A stretch of 64,000 nt of DNA from Pseudoalteromonas haloplanktis ATCC 14393 (GCF_000238355.1 NZ_AHCA01000002.1:434001-498000), one strand, 5' to 3'; shown: positions 38,171 to 48,133, counted from the first letter of the stretch. The notes: a model not told the origin generated them from the letters alone. Made by a program: numbers and translations.

Positions 38171-38198
38171 TTAACCCCTGTAAAATGGCAGGGGTTAA
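38171..38198. terminator. Hairpin between convergent yqjG and membrane-protein genes
   Basis: TTAACCCCTG (38171-38180) pairs perfectly with CAGGGGTTAA (38189-38198) over eight bases. Only a broken T-stretch follows on the plus strand; it lies between two convergent genes and probably terminates both. Confidence 0.6.
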
Positions 38199-38223
38199 TC
38201 AAACGTGTTGTTTTTAAAACAAC

Positions 38224-38799
38224 TCACCATTGTATTTCATTGATAATAAAGCCAAAATAACTTTGCTCTCCGACCAGGTTTACTCTTTTGTTCTTGAGCG
38301 TTAATAATTCGGCTTTATCTAAATACCATCGTACTGAATATGTTTCTTCATTTGCTAAATTAGCAAACCTGAGCTTTACACAATGCGCCTCATAGTCACT
38401 ACTACATGTTGTTGCCTCTACTAATAAATATTCTTGCGACCAATACTCTGCTAAACGGTACTGTGCCCACAACTGTATTGGGATATTAATAAACGTCCAA
38501 AAATAGAAGTAAATAAATACTGGCGAAAAAAGCAGCGTAAAATACTTAACTAAGCGCCCCTGAGCAATAAAATGCGCATCTAGGCTTTTTTTCACTTCAG
38601 AAAAGTTTTTAAAACGACTAAAAAAGTAACCAAGCGTCAGCACTGTAAGCGAGGGCAAAACCCACTTAAGAATAAAATTATAATTAGCGTTAGGAATAAA
38701 TGCGGGATCAACACTTTCATACCAGATAAAAAAACCTAAGGGCAAAAAACAGGTGAGCAATAGTATTAAAATAATCCAAAAAGGCTGAGGCTTTGCCAT
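38224..38799 (-). CDS. Hypothetical membrane protein
   Basis: This 191-residue protein has three hydrophobic segments (~6-27, ~43-61, ~88-108) and a polar C-terminal ~80 residues with two cysteines (TTCSSDYEAHC). I do not recognise the family. Monocistronic, convergent with yqjG. Confidence 0.65.
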   Translation of the reverse strand: MAKPQPFWIILILLLTCFLPLGFFIWYESVDPAFIPNANYNFILKWVLPSLTVLTLGYFFSRFKNFSEVKKSLDAHFIAQGRLVKYFTLLFSPVFIYFYFWTFINIPIQLWAQYRLAEYWSQEYLLVEATTCSSDYEAHCVKLRFANLANEETYSVRWYLDKAELLTLKNKRVNLVGEQSYFGFIINEIQW

Positions 38800-38896
38800 A
38801 GAAATTTAAAATCCTTATAAATTATAACCTGATGTGGTGTAAATAGTGTTTAATATACAATCTGGTGCAGTGTAATTTGAGTAAAACTTACCTCAT

Positions 38897-39607
38897 TCAA
38901 ACCATTAAAGCTAAATTCTCTATAAAAGGTTTATTTTCTTCATCGATGATTTGAACGATCTCTTTGTGTAAGCGTTTTTTATGCTCGGCAAAAATAGCGC
39001 GCTTTTTATCGAACGTCGCGGCAAACGCCATTGCATCGGTAAATAAGCTGTGATGATCTGCTGAGGCTTTTTCAATAACATGATCGGTTGCAAGTTCAGT
39101 CCCTGTAACGCGTCGACCGGTTAACTTCATTTCATTAAAACGGTAATAAGGAATGGCTTTTTTTACAAAGGCGATCATACCCGGTAAAAATGGAATTGAT
39201 AAATCCACTTCAGGAAAGCAAAAGAAACCACGATCGCCGCGCATAAATCTAAAGTCACACGCGCACGCTAAAATAGCGCCATTACCAAACGCATGGCCAT
39301 TAATCGCTGCTATTACTGGCATAGGAAACAGTAATAAGGTTTTAAATACATCGTCCATGTCATACATAAAAGTGCGTATTTCATCGGCTTTTTTAGCTTT
39401 CATCGCAGGTACCAACCACTCGGTATCAATGCCTAAGCTCCAGCATTTTTCATCACTTGAGGTGATCACTAAGGCTTTATGGTGTTGATCTGCAACAACC
39501 TCTACCAGTGTTTGCTTTAATTGCTTTGCAAACTGTGGGTTATGGCGATTCTCACCGTTTGTGAGGGTTAACACAGCAACTGTATCATGAGTGGTTAATG
39601 TCATCAT
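38897..39607 (-). CDS. Enoyl-CoA hydratase/isomerase family protein
   Basis: A ~236-residue crotonase-fold enzyme. The oxyanion-hole region INGHAFGNGAILACACDFRF (~103-122) is clear. The sequence FPEVDLSIPFLPGM that follows resembles peroxisomal delta3,delta2-enoyl-CoA isomerases, where a Glu at this position is catalytic, more than standard hydratases. So isomerisation of unsaturated fatty acyl-CoA is a fair guess. ATG 39607 is taken as start; the frame extends two codons to TTG. It is single and divergent from the NAD(P)-binding gene at 39820. Confidence 0.85.
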   Translation of the reverse strand: MMTLTTHDTVAVLTLTNGENRHNPQFAKQLKQTLVEVVADQHHKALVITSSDEKCWSLGIDTEWLVPAMKAKKADEIRTFMYDMDDVFKTLLLFPMPVIAAINGHAFGNGAILACACDFRFMRGDRGFFCFPEVDLSIPFLPGMIAFVKKAIPYYRFNEMKLTGRRVTGTELATDHVIEKASADHHSLFTDAMAFAATFDKKRAIFAEHKKRLHKEIVQIIDEENKPFIENLALMV

Positions 39608-39819
39608 CGTCAAACGCCCGCCTATAATTATCGATTATCACGTTACTGCCATAGTTACAACGCAGTAAACACAGTAATACATAATGCCATGCTTAATATA
39701 GATGTTGTAGCTTCGTTTTTTAATTATTCCCCACTCGGTCTTTTTCGCAATAACGACCCAAAACGTGTTATAACAAAGGCGCTTATTAAATAGAGTGTAG
39801 TGCAACCAATGGGGAAAAT

Positions 39820-40470
39820 GTGAACAAAACCGCAATTGTTATTGGCGCAACAGGCTTAGTCGGCAGTCAATTAGTTAAGCAGCTTGTAGAGCATGTACAT
39901 ATCAGCCAAGTCATTACGCTCACTCGCCGCCCAGCCCCATGCAAAAATAAAAAAGTAACGAACCATGTGGTTGACTTTGACCATTTAGCCCAGCACGCAC
40001 TATTATTTAAAGGCGATGTATTATTTTCATGTTTGGGCACCACAAAAAAAACCGCGGGCTCTATTACTGCGCAGCGTAAGGTTGATTTTGACTACCAATT
40101 TCAAGTTGCTGAACTCGCGGTAAATATGGGTGTTACGCATTACTTATTGGTGTCATCCAGTGGTGCAAATGCACACAGTAGTAACGCATATTTGAAAATG
40201 AAAGGTGAGCTTGAAAATGCAGTGAAGAAACTACCGTTCAAACGCATCAGCATTATTCAACCTTCTTTGTTACTTGGCCAACGCGATGGTGATTTTCGTA
40301 TCGGTGAAAAAATAGGGAGTGTACTTTTACCCGTTTTGTCTATGCTGCCAGGACTTAAAAAGTTTAAGCCGATTACGGGCGAACAAGTCGCTGTAAAGAT
40401 GTGTAACGTATGCACACAAGAAGGTGTGGGGGTTGAATATTTCACATTAAATGAGTTGTTTGAGAGTTAA
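39820..40470 (+). CDS. NAD(P)-binding oxidoreductase (HTATIP2/atypical SDR-like)
   Basis: A 216-residue atypical short-chain dehydrogenase. It starts with VIGATGLVGSQLVKQLVE (nucleotide-binding GxxGxxG) and continues with LFSCLGTTKKTAGS and HYLLVSSSGANAHSSNAYLK, which match the HTATIP2/TIP30-like NAD(P)-binding group. YLKMKGELE holds the YxxxK-like pair. The start is GTG 39820. Substrate unknown. Followed by a strong terminator. Confidence 0.87.
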   Translation: MNKTAIVIGATGLVGSQLVKQLVEHVHISQVITLTRRPAPCKNKKVTNHVVDFDHLAQHALLFKGDVLFSCLGTTKKTAGSITAQRKVDFDYQFQVAELAVNMGVTHYLLVSSSGANAHSSNAYLKMKGELENAVKKLPFKRISIIQPSLLLGQRDGDFRIGEKIGSVLLPVLSMLPGLKKFKPITGEQVAVKMCNVCTQEGVGVEYFTLNELFES

Positions 40471-40519
40471 ACTGACACACGCGTATTTAAATACAAAACT
40501 TAGCGTAAAAAATCGATAA

Positions 40520-40543
40520 AAAAGCCAGCAAACGCTGGCTTTT
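40520..40543. terminator. Bidirectional terminator
   Basis: A perfect 10-bp stem (40520-40529 with 40534-40543) with a four-base loop, A-run left and T-run right, lies between the convergent NAD(P)-binding gene and the tricorn-like protease gene. Confidence 0.85.
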
Positions 40544-40555
40544 AAATAATACGAT

Positions 40556-43500
40556 TTACTTACCAAACTCGGTTGGTGCCGGTGGCACAACCAACGGTTT
40601 TTTCGGATTTGCTTTAAGCTCTTTTAACAGCTCTTCAACGGCACGTTCAACCGACGGATCTTGCCCCGCTTGAATAAGCTCTGGACGGTCTATCACTTCG
40701 ATATCTGGGCTTACACCTTCGTTTTCGATGATCCAGTTACCGTCGTTGTCAAGTATTCTAAAGGTGGCAGCAATCACTGAGCCACCATCAACTAAGCTTG
40801 GATTACCAGAGATACCAATTAAGCCACCCCAAGTACGGGTACCAATGAGTTTACCTAAGCCCGCTTGGCGGAAATAATACGGCAATGCGTCACCACCTGA
40901 ACTTGAATAACCATTGATCAGCATGGCTTTTGGTCCATCATGGGCAAACTGCGGAGTTTTAGTCGGTTCAACACCACGACGCTTCCAATAGTTAAGCGGC
41001 TTACGCGCAAGCCAAGTGATCATGTGCTCAGGAATAAACCCACCGCCGTTGTAACGATCATCAATGATCATTGCTTCTTTTGTTGTTTGCGGTAAAAAGT
41101 TTTTAAACAATGCACGGTTACCTTCGTAATGGGTATTAGGTAAGTGAACATACCCTATGCGCCCATCAGAAAGCTTATCTACATACTCAGCACGGCTTTG
41201 CGTCCACTGTAAGTAACGTAAACCAGTTTCACTGGCAATCGGTTTAACAGACACTTTCCAGCTGCTTTTAACACTTGGCGACTTACTCAGTAATAACTCA
41301 ACCGGTTTGCCTTGGGTGTTTTCAAGTAACTCATAAAAGTTAACGACGTCTTTTACTGAGCGACCATTCACCGCAATAATATAGTCGCCTACGCTTGCGT
41401 TAACGCCCGTTTCGTTTAGTGGTGAACGGAAGTTTTCGTGCCAGTTCTCACCTTTAAAGATGTTCTCAATTTTTACATAACCAGATTTATGCGCGCTAAT
41501 TTCAGCACCAAGTAAACCATGTTGCAAACGTTCAGAACGCGGCATATCACCAGAATTTACATAGATATGTCCTGAGTTAATCTCACCGGCGATTTCACTT
41601 AACACGTAATCGAGATCAGCGCGATGTGCGATTGCATCCGCCATCGGCTGATAACGTTTTAAAATCGCATCCCAATCTTGACCATGATGATTTTCGTCAT
41701 AAAACCAATCACGCAGAGTACGCCAGCCTTCACGGTACATTTGTGCCCACTCGGTTTGCGGGTCAATTTTTAGCATCATGTCATTAAGGTTCAGTTGCGT
41801 GGCTTTTAAATCTTGTTTTGCAGCAGGCTTAATAACACTGTAGTTATCGCCAGCACGGGCAATGATATGCTCGCTATTGGCTGATACTTTATAGCGACTA
41901 ACACCACCAGCAACAGTGACTATCTCACCATCCACAGCACTGGGGATAAGCTTGAGTTCACCACCTGATAAAGTTAATACCCCACCTTTAACACCGCTTA
42001 ATGCACCGTAGTTGCCAGCGGGTGCATTGAGGGCCACCGCACGCTGCATAAAACCTTTGCTATCAATACGATTGCTTGGCGCTTTAGACGAGGTATCATC
42101 GTCATCTTCCTTATTATCAACAATGCTGATTTCATCGGTCAAAGGGCTATTTAGCGGTTTGATTTTATTGTTTACCGCCACCGCGTAAATTCGCGTGGCA
42201 TTATTAAACATATAGTCAAACTCATAACTACTAAACGTTAAATTAAAATCACGCTCAGAGGTAAAATACAATTGTTGACCATCTGGCGAAAACGTTGGAT
42301 TTCTCTCACTGCTCATATCGTCAGTCAAACGCGTTAAATCTTTTTCTTTGATATTGTAATGCCAAAGTGACGCATAACGGTTTTCGTTGTTTTTAACAAA
42401 CACAATATCTTCACTATTTGGTGACCAAATATACGTGATTAAGCCATCTTCTTCATACTTTGCGGTATCAATTTTATGTTGCTTGCCCGTTTTTATATCA
42501 AGCCACCAAAGCGTATGGTTTTGATCAGCAAACAAGAGCTTTTTATTATCCGGCGACCAAACTGGGTCAAAACGCCAAATAGTGCCATTACTCGTTAGCT
42601 GTTTAACCTGATTATTATTTGCGCGGTCTTGTAAGTAAATCTCGTATTCACCGCTTTCATCACTCATATAGGCAACATAACGGCCATTCGGTGACCACGA
42701 TGCTGCAATTTCTCGCCCTTTTGGCGTGTAACTGAGATTACGGGTTGGGCCATGTTTAACAGGCACTGAAAACAACTCACCACGAGCACTAAATAACACG
42801 CGTTTACCATCGTGGGATATATCCATTGAATCAATAAAACCAGCTACATTTTTGCTGTATGGCATAGTGTATTCACGGTTACCCTGCACATTGATAGTCA
42901 GTTTTTGTGTCTGTCCAGAGGCGTCATCAAAGCGATATAAATAACCACCATTTTCATAGACGACAGCATCAGGCCCAGCTGATGGCCAAAGTACATCAAA
43001 CTCACTGTGATTAGTGACTTTTACAGGCGCTTTGCCGTCTTGGTGCTTATATAAGTTTAGGGTATAGTCTTTATCAGAAACATAGTAAATGTTGTCATGC
43101 ACCCAGATCGGTTGCTGCTCAGTTGCAGGATCATTGGTTAGTTGTTTTGACGTATTATTTTCTAAGTTATAAATCCATACGTCTTGCGCGCGACCACCGC
43201 GGCTGCGTTTCCAAGTACGAAACTCGCGATCAATGGGGGTATATAAATACTGTTTGCCATCAGGCGATAACATGCCGCCACCGGTTTCAGGGATTGCTAA
43301 TGGCTGCTCCAACCCGCCATCAACTGGTACCATATAAGGGCGGCCAACGCGTTTACCATAGGGCGTACGATTAGCTCTAAATACAATATGCTTGCCGTCA
43401 GGCGTCCAATCAAGCACACGATAATCGAATCCACCACGTGGTGGCATCACCCCCACATCATTATAATAAGTTAACTGTTTCAACTGAGAGCCGTCACGGT

Positions 43501-43804
43501 TCATCACATACACTTGGCGGCTGCCATTATATTGCGCTGAAAAAGCTATTTTATTGCCATCAGGGGAAAACTTAGGAAAGGTTTCAAAACCAATATGATC
43601 AGTTAAGCGTGTGCTTTCGCCCGTTTTTATATTAGCGATGTAAATATCACCTGCATAAACAAAGGTGACTGATTCTTTATGAATATCCGGGAAACGCAAT
43701 AAGCGCGTATCGTGCGTTTCATAGGCGAGCGCAACTGATGAGATTGCAGGCGTAACTGCAACAGCGAGTGCCGTTAGTAAAGTACGTAATTTCAACGAGA
43801 CCAT
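40556..43804 (-). CDS. Secreted tricorn-like S41-family peptidase
   Basis: A 1082-residue exported protease with a signal peptide (~1-27, cleavage after SVALA). Two beta-propeller parts follow, made of TolB/PD40-like repeats (FSPDGNKIAFSAQYNGSRQV, WSPDNKKLLFADQNHTLWWL). A PDZ-like domain (~750-840) precedes a C-terminal S41 peptidase core, where NGYSSSGGDALPYYF (~964-978) holds the serine cluster with the presumed nucleophile. Archaeal tricorn is cytosolic and degrades proteasome products; this one, with a signal peptide, should act in the periplasm or outside on peptides. Full length. Single gene. Confidence 0.93.
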   Translation of the reverse strand: MVSLKLRTLLTALAVAVTPAISSVALAYETHDTRLLRFPDIHKESVTFVYAGDIYIANIKTGESTRLTDHIGFETFPKFSPDGNKIAFSAQYNGSRQVYVMNRDGSQLKQLTYYNDVGVMPPRGGFDYRVLDWTPDGKHIVFRANRTPYGKRVGRPYMVPVDGGLEQPLAIPETGGGMLSPDGKQYLYTPIDREFRTWKRSRGGRAQDVWIYNLENNTSKQLTNDPATEQQPIWVHDNIYYVSDKDYTLNLYKHQDGKAPVKVTNHSEFDVLWPSAGPDAVVYENGGYLYRFDDASGQTQKLTINVQGNREYTMPYSKNVAGFIDSMDISHDGKRVLFSARGELFSVPVKHGPTRNLSYTPKGREIAASWSPNGRYVAYMSDESGEYEIYLQDRANNNQVKQLTSNGTIWRFDPVWSPDNKKLLFADQNHTLWWLDIKTGKQHKIDTAKYEEDGLITYIWSPNSEDIVFVKNNENRYASLWHYNIKEKDLTRLTDDMSSERNPTFSPDGQQLYFTSERDFNLTFSSYEFDYMFNNATRIYAVAVNNKIKPLNSPLTDEISIVDNKEDDDDTSSKAPSNRIDSKGFMQRAVALNAPAGNYGALSGVKGGVLTLSGGELKLIPSAVDGEIVTVAGGVSRYKVSANSEHIIARAGDNYSVIKPAAKQDLKATQLNLNDMMLKIDPQTEWAQMYREGWRTLRDWFYDENHHGQDWDAILKRYQPMADAIAHRADLDYVLSEIAGEINSGHIYVNSGDMPRSERLQHGLLGAEISAHKSGYVKIENIFKGENWHENFRSPLNETGVNASVGDYIIAVNGRSVKDVVNFYELLENTQGKPVELLLSKSPSVKSSWKVSVKPIASETGLRYLQWTQSRAEYVDKLSDGRIGYVHLPNTHYEGNRALFKNFLPQTTKEAMIIDDRYNGGGFIPEHMITWLARKPLNYWKRRGVEPTKTPQFAHDGPKAMLINGYSSSGGDALPYYFRQAGLGKLIGTRTWGGLIGISGNPSLVDGGSVIAATFRILDNDGNWIIENEGVSPDIEVIDRPELIQAGQDPSVERAVEELLKELKANPKKPLVVPPAPTEFGK

Positions 43805-43924
43805 CCTTTTATGCCCAACTATTGAGCGGTTGTTATTTTATATCATCATAACAACTTAAGGATGGATTGCAGCTTTGTGCGATAAATTACTGTAACAGAG
43901 TGTAAATAACGTTATATACACTGT

Positions 43925-44449
43925 TTAAAGTTTATATTCTTCGTTATCTCGCTTTTTAAGTTCTGTAATGACCATATCCATCATCTGTTGCTTAACTTCT
44001 GCTTGCTTAGATTGCAGTTCATTAAGCTGCTGCATCAAGATATCTATTTGTTCTTGTTGCTGGGATTCTCTGTAGCGCTTAACGCCCGTATGCTCAGGTG
44101 CTATTTTTAAACTTTGCTGTTCTTCGCTTTGTTCAGATTTAACCACCTCTGCAGTGGCACTTTCTAGCTGCAGGTGGCGTTGGATTGGGTCTTGTTTGAG
44201 TTTACTAATTTGCGCTTGCAGTACATTAATCTTTTGCTCTAAATCGTCGTATACTTGTTCTAAGTTTTCATATTGTCCCGCAAAGCTGGCATCTTCATCG
44301 CTGTATTGTTGCGCCTTGGCATCTAAAAACTCAGACAGCGTATATTGAGGCTCATCATCTTCTTGCACACGCTTTTCTGCTAAATGTTTCTCGTAGTTAC
44401 TTTGAAAGCTTTTAGCTTCGGGAAGGTTAAATACCGGTGATATCTTCAT
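43925..44449 (-). CDS. Hypothetical coiled-coil protein
   Basis: A ~174-residue protein rich in Gln, Glu and Lys. Residues ~55-90 (ENLEQVYDDLEQKINVLQAQ) and ~130-170 form predicted coiled coils. There is no membrane helix once the start is placed at ATG 44449, which is preceded by AGGAT at a proper distance; the longer frame to 44545 adds a spurious hydrophobic stretch. Function unknown. Lies 87 bp downstream of the FKBP stop's terminator. Confidence 0.65.
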   Translation of the reverse strand: MKISPVFNLPEAKSFQSNYEKHLAEKRVQEDDEPQYTLSEFLDAKAQQYSDEDASFAGQYENLEQVYDDLEQKINVLQAQISKLKQDPIQRHLQLESATAEVVKSEQSEEQQSLKIAPEHTGVKRYRESQQQEQIDILMQQLNELQSKQAEVKQQMMDMVITELKKRDNEEYKL

Positions 44450-44535
44450 TATTTCATCCTGAAATGGTCTTAATAAAGGTATCGGCATAAAATAACAAAA
44501 CTTTAAGACAACTACTTTGCCACTAAGCAATAAAA

Positions 44536-44567
44536 TTAAAGGCAATGATTTAAATCGCCGCCTTTAA
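44536..44567 (-). terminator. Terminator after the Lon-FKBP operon
   Basis: TTAAAGGC (44536-44543) pairs with GCCTTTAA (44560-44567), with inner pairing of GATTTAAATC, just past the FKBP stop. On the minus strand a T-rich tail follows. Confidence 0.6.
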
Positions 44568-44575
44568 AAATCCTG

Positions 44576-45052
44576 TTAAGATTCTATTTTTAGCAACTCT
44601 ACCTCAAATATCAATAATGATGCGGGTGGAATACTGCCAACACGCTTTTCGCCGTAGGCAAGTTGATGAGGAATATAAAAAGTAAATTTGTCGCCTTCAC
44701 TCATCAATTGTAAGCCCTCTGTCCAGCCTTTTATCACTTGGTGTAAGCCAAAGCTGATCGGGCTATTACGATCGACAGAGCTGTCAAATACAGTGCCATC
44801 AAGCAAAGTACCGTGATAATGCACGTTCACCATGCTGGTTGGGCTCGGTTTTGCTTCATTACCACTGCGCTGCACAATTTTATATTGCAGGCCTGAGGCA
44901 GTTTCAACGACGCCCTCCACCTTACTATTAGCCACTAAAAAGTCGGCCTCTATTTGCGCATTTTCAAGTGCTTGTTGCTTTGCTTTTTTACTACTTTGAA
45001 AAATTAAAAAGCATAAAATGGCGATAATCACCGCCAACATAATGTTGATCAT
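44576..45052 (-). CDS. Membrane-anchored FKBP-type peptidyl-prolyl isomerase
   Basis: A 158-residue protein with an N-terminal signal anchor (~1-19, MINIMLAVIIAILCFLIF), a charged helix and one FKBP domain (~55-157). The domain is intact: VNVHYHGTLLDGTVFDSS, VIKGWTEGLQLMSEGDKFTF and PHQLAYG with the usual aromatic pocket. It should catalyse prolyl cis-trans isomerisation at the periplasmic face. The Lon-like protease gene ends two bases upstream, so the two are cotranscribed. Confidence 0.92.
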   Translation of the reverse strand: MINIMLAVIIAILCFLIFQSSKKAKQQALENAQIEADFLVANSKVEGVVETASGLQYKIVQRSGNEAKPSPTSMVNVHYHGTLLDGTVFDSSVDRNSPISFGLHQVIKGWTEGLQLMSEGDKFTFYIPHQLAYGEKRVGSIPPASLLIFEVELLKIES

Positions 45053-45054
45053 AA

Positions 45055-47463
45055 CTATTCTTTCTCGTGTTCTTTTTCGTCGTTATCGCCATTAACGATA
45101 TCAGCAATTTCACTTAATCGTGCCAAAGCAATACCATTGACTGAATTGTCTGGGTATTGTCCGTCTTTAAGCTCACCAGCGGGAATATCCATTAATAAGT
45201 TAAGTGCTTGGTCAACAGTTTCAACGGCATAGATATGAAACTTGCCCAACTCTACCGCATTAAGAATTTCATCATCTAGCACTAAGTTGACTTGATTCGA
45301 CTTAGGAATGATGACACCTTGCTCAGACGTTAAACCACGCATTTTACACAGCTTAAAAAAGCCTTCTATTTTCTCATTTACGCCACCAATGGCTTGCACA
45401 TCACCATGTTGGTTAATTGATCCAGTCAATGCGATCGATTGGCTAATAGGCAGGCTGGTGATTGCGGAGATCAATGCACAAAGCTCCGCGAGCGATGCGC
45501 TATCGCCATCAATGTAACCATAGCTTTGTTCAATAGCGATATTAGCGCTGAGCGTTAAACTAAACTGCTGGGCGTATTTATTGCCTAAGTATCCCGTCAA
45601 TAGCATCACGCCTTTTGAGTGAATCGCTTTGCCAAGTTCAGCTTCGCGCTCAACATCTATAACCCCATCAGCGCCTGCATATACAGTGGCAGTTATACGC
45701 GCAGGTGTACCAAAAGAAGTATCACCTATGTGCAACACAGTTAAACCATTTACCTTACCTACCGCATGACCGTCGGTGGCAATTAATGTGTGCCCTTCTT
45801 TAATATCGCTGAGCATGTTTTCACTTATTTGCCCGGTGCGATATTGTTTACCTTCAATAGCTTCATCAATGTGATGTGCATCAATAAGGCTAAGATTATC
45901 TTGCTTGGTATAAAAACTGGCTTCTGCGACTAGCTCCAATACATCGGCAAAACGAGCCGATAACTTATTATGATGCTCTGCTTGGCGATAACTAAACTTA
46001 AGTAAACGCGCCATTGCTGATTCCGTTAAGCTACACTTTAGCGTCCCTTCACAATACTCAAGCACTTTAGTAATAAATTGATACTGCAATTTATCGCTGC
46101 TAGGTAAGTAATAATCAAAATCAGCAAGCACTCTAAACAACTCAGCAAATTCTTCGTCGTACTCACCGATGGTGTAATACAGCTCGCGAGAGCCCAATAA
46201 AATAATTTTCACATCCAGCGGAATTAGCTGCGGGCGTAACGTAAAACTGCTGCCAACGGCGCTGTCTTGATACGGTAAGTCATTTTTAATTTGATGGGTT
46301 TTTAGAGATAATTTTAAGCCATCCCATACTTGTGGATTCGCCATTACTTTTTCAGCGTCCATGATCAAGTAACCGCCATTCGCCCGATGCAACGCACCTG
46401 GCTGAATTGAACGATAACTGGTGATCAACGAGCCTTGTGAGGTCGCATACTCAATTTTGCCAAAAATATTACCAAAGGTTGGATTTGGTTCATACACGAC
46501 CGGCGCTGCATCGCCTTCTTTAAACTCCACCAAAATATTAGGCGCAAAAAAGTCTGTTAACATGCCTTTGCGGTCAAAGTCTTCTTTGTTTTCATCGCTT
46601 ACATCTTCGTCGTCAAGCCACTCAAGCACTGCGTCGATAATTTCTACGCGAATATCTTTTAAATAACGTAGCACGCCGATGTGAGCGGCATATTTATGTT
46701 CAAGATCTTTAAGTAAGGGTTTGGTGGCAAGTTCAGCTGTCGATTTTTTTAAATTACGCAGTTTTTCAGATGATTCGCGCTTCCAACGTGGTAGCTCAAT
46801 AAGCGCTTCAATTAACGCATCTTCGAGCTTTTCGATAACTTCGTAAAATTGTTCACGTAATTCATCATCAAGCTCAGCAAATTCAGCATCACTTAACTGT
46901 TTGCCATCAATAAGCGGGGCAAAGCCCACCACACTTTTTTCTTCTATTAGGGCAACGCTTTGTTCCAAAGCTGCTATTTCAACTTCAGTAATTGCACTAT
47001 CGTAGGCGTCGTTGAATTCACGATCGATTTTTTTCTTTTTACGCTGATAAGCTGGGTTATCGAATGCCGCTGGAAAGGTGTCGAGTACTTCGTCAATAAA
47101 TGAGTCAATGTCATCGGCAAGTTGTTTGCTTTGACCTGCTTGCATAAATAACGCAATAGGCTCACGGTGGTCATCATAATTATTGACATATAACCATTCG
47201 TTTGGTGTCGGACGCCCTTTGCTGTGCGCTTCAAGCTTATCTTTTACTAATGTAAAACGACCATGAGCAGCTTCGCCCATTACATATACGTTGTAACCAG
47301 GTAGTTCCATTCCGAGTGAAAAATCAAGTGCGCTTTGCGCACGTTGTTGACCAATAAAAGTCAAGGTTTCTGGATATGGATTGCTCATGCACGTTTGCAC
47401 ATGATTAAGTGAAATTGTCGGCGCAAGGGCCGACACAGGTAATGGCAGCAATTTTTTCGTCAT
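45055..47463 (-). CDS. LonB-like ATP-dependent protease (AAA_32/Lon_C)
   Basis: An 802-residue Lon-family protease of the YcbZ/LonB-like branch. The C-terminal proteolytic domain has S655 in DGDSASLAEL and K698 in GGVNEKIEGF, spaced 43 residues as in Lon (S679/K722). The N-terminal AAA_32 part has a poor Walker A region (VMGEAAHGRFTLV, no GKS/T), yet later parts GSLITSYRSIQPGALHRANG and LIPLDVKIILLGSRELYYTI fit the AAA Walker B/sensor region. A long charged coiled coil (~170-300) is inserted. No membrane helices, unlike archaeal LonB. ATP use is uncertain given the altered P-loop. Confidence 0.9.
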   Translation of the reverse strand: MTKKLLPLPVSALAPTISLNHVQTCMSNPYPETLTFIGQQRAQSALDFSLGMELPGYNVYVMGEAAHGRFTLVKDKLEAHSKGRPTPNEWLYVNNYDDHREPIALFMQAGQSKQLADDIDSFIDEVLDTFPAAFDNPAYQRKKKKIDREFNDAYDSAITEVEIAALEQSVALIEEKSVVGFAPLIDGKQLSDAEFAELDDELREQFYEVIEKLEDALIEALIELPRWKRESSEKLRNLKKSTAELATKPLLKDLEHKYAAHIGVLRYLKDIRVEIIDAVLEWLDDEDVSDENKEDFDRKGMLTDFFAPNILVEFKEGDAAPVVYEPNPTFGNIFGKIEYATSQGSLITSYRSIQPGALHRANGGYLIMDAEKVMANPQVWDGLKLSLKTHQIKNDLPYQDSAVGSSFTLRPQLIPLDVKIILLGSRELYYTIGEYDEEFAELFRVLADFDYYLPSSDKLQYQFITKVLEYCEGTLKCSLTESAMARLLKFSYRQAEHHNKLSARFADVLELVAEASFYTKQDNLSLIDAHHIDEAIEGKQYRTGQISENMLSDIKEGHTLIATDGHAVGKVNGLTVLHIGDTSFGTPARITATVYAGADGVIDVEREAELGKAIHSKGVMLLTGYLGNKYAQQFSLTLSANIAIEQSYGYIDGDSASLAELCALISAITSLPISQSIALTGSINQHGDVQAIGGVNEKIEGFFKLCKMRGLTSEQGVIIPKSNQVNLVLDDEILNAVELGKFHIYAVETVDQALNLLMDIPAGELKDGQYPDNSVNGIALARLSEIADIVNGDNDEKEHEKE

Positions 47464-47542
47464 TCTAACTTCTTTTTATACCAACATATTCGTTGATTTT
47501 AGGGTGGTGTCAGTACACATAAAAGCACTGCTCACTAAGCAT

Positions 47543-48001
47543 TTAAGGTTGTAGTGCCTTGCGGCTAAAGTAAATACCATCACATTCAGGACAAGCTGTA
47601 ATTTGCGTTGCATGGTAAATATCATAACTATGTTGGCAATTCTTACATACTAATGTGCCCATGGCTATCCATTCACCTTGGTGATAGACCCCATTGTGCT
47701 TAAAATCTTGATCTAATGCGCGCCACTCCAGCTGAGTTTTGTCTTCAATATGAGATAATTCAAACCACAAAGACTCTTTAAGTTCTTGCCACGCAAGAGA
47801 ATCATAGTGTTGATCATGTTCTTGAATATGGTCAATATCACGCTTTAAATATTCTCGGTATAAAGTGAGTTTTTGTTGCCCTAAATCTTTGAGCGCTTGT
47901 TCGGATTCAATGAACTTGTCCATTGCATCTTTCAGCTCGTGCTCTTTTACATCTTTTAACCACGTACTCAAGTCTGTTAACCACGTTTTATAATCAGCCA
48001 T
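47543..48001 (-). CDS. ybeL: YbeL-family zinc-ribbon protein (DUF1451)
   Basis: A 152-residue protein with a helical N-terminal part and a C-terminal zinc ribbon of two knuckles (CKNCQHSYDIY and CPECDG, ~122-146). Length and layout match E. coli YbeL, which is also adjacent to leuS, so synteny supports the call. Function unknown. Divergent from leuS with a 185-bp shared region. Confidence 0.9.
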   Translation of the reverse strand: MADYKTWLTDLSTWLKDVKEHELKDAMDKFIESEQALKDLGQQKLTLYREYLKRDIDHIQEHDQHYDSLAWQELKESLWFELSHIEDKTQLEWRALDQDFKHNGVYHQGEWIAMGTLVCKNCQHSYDIYHATQITACPECDGIYFSRKALQP

Positions 48002-48094
48002 TGTGTGCTCCTAGAAAAATGATGAAAAATCAACACTCAGATTAGATAAGTATAGGTTAACCTGCCCTGAAAACTAATTTAGTTGCGAATTTAT

Positions 48095-48133
48095 AAAAAG
48101 CGCCAATTTGGCGCTGTGAATAGCGCTTTTTTT
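48095..48133 (+). promoter_or_regulatory. Terminator-like alternative hairpins in the leuS leader
   Basis: GCGCCA (48100-48105) pairs with TGGCGC (48109-48114). Alternatively AAAAAGCGC (48095-48103) pairs with GCGCTTTTTTT (48123-48133), which looks like an intrinsic terminator stem plus T-run. Both lie 54-92 bp before leuS and share bases, so only one can form at a time. Transcription attenuation is a possible reading; a leader peptide rich in Leu was not found. Confidence 0.45.

Noticed and set aside
43925..44545. Signal-anchored version of the coiled-coil protein starting at 44545
   Set aside because: The hydrophobic N-terminus comes only from the extension; ATG 44449 has a ribosome-binding site.
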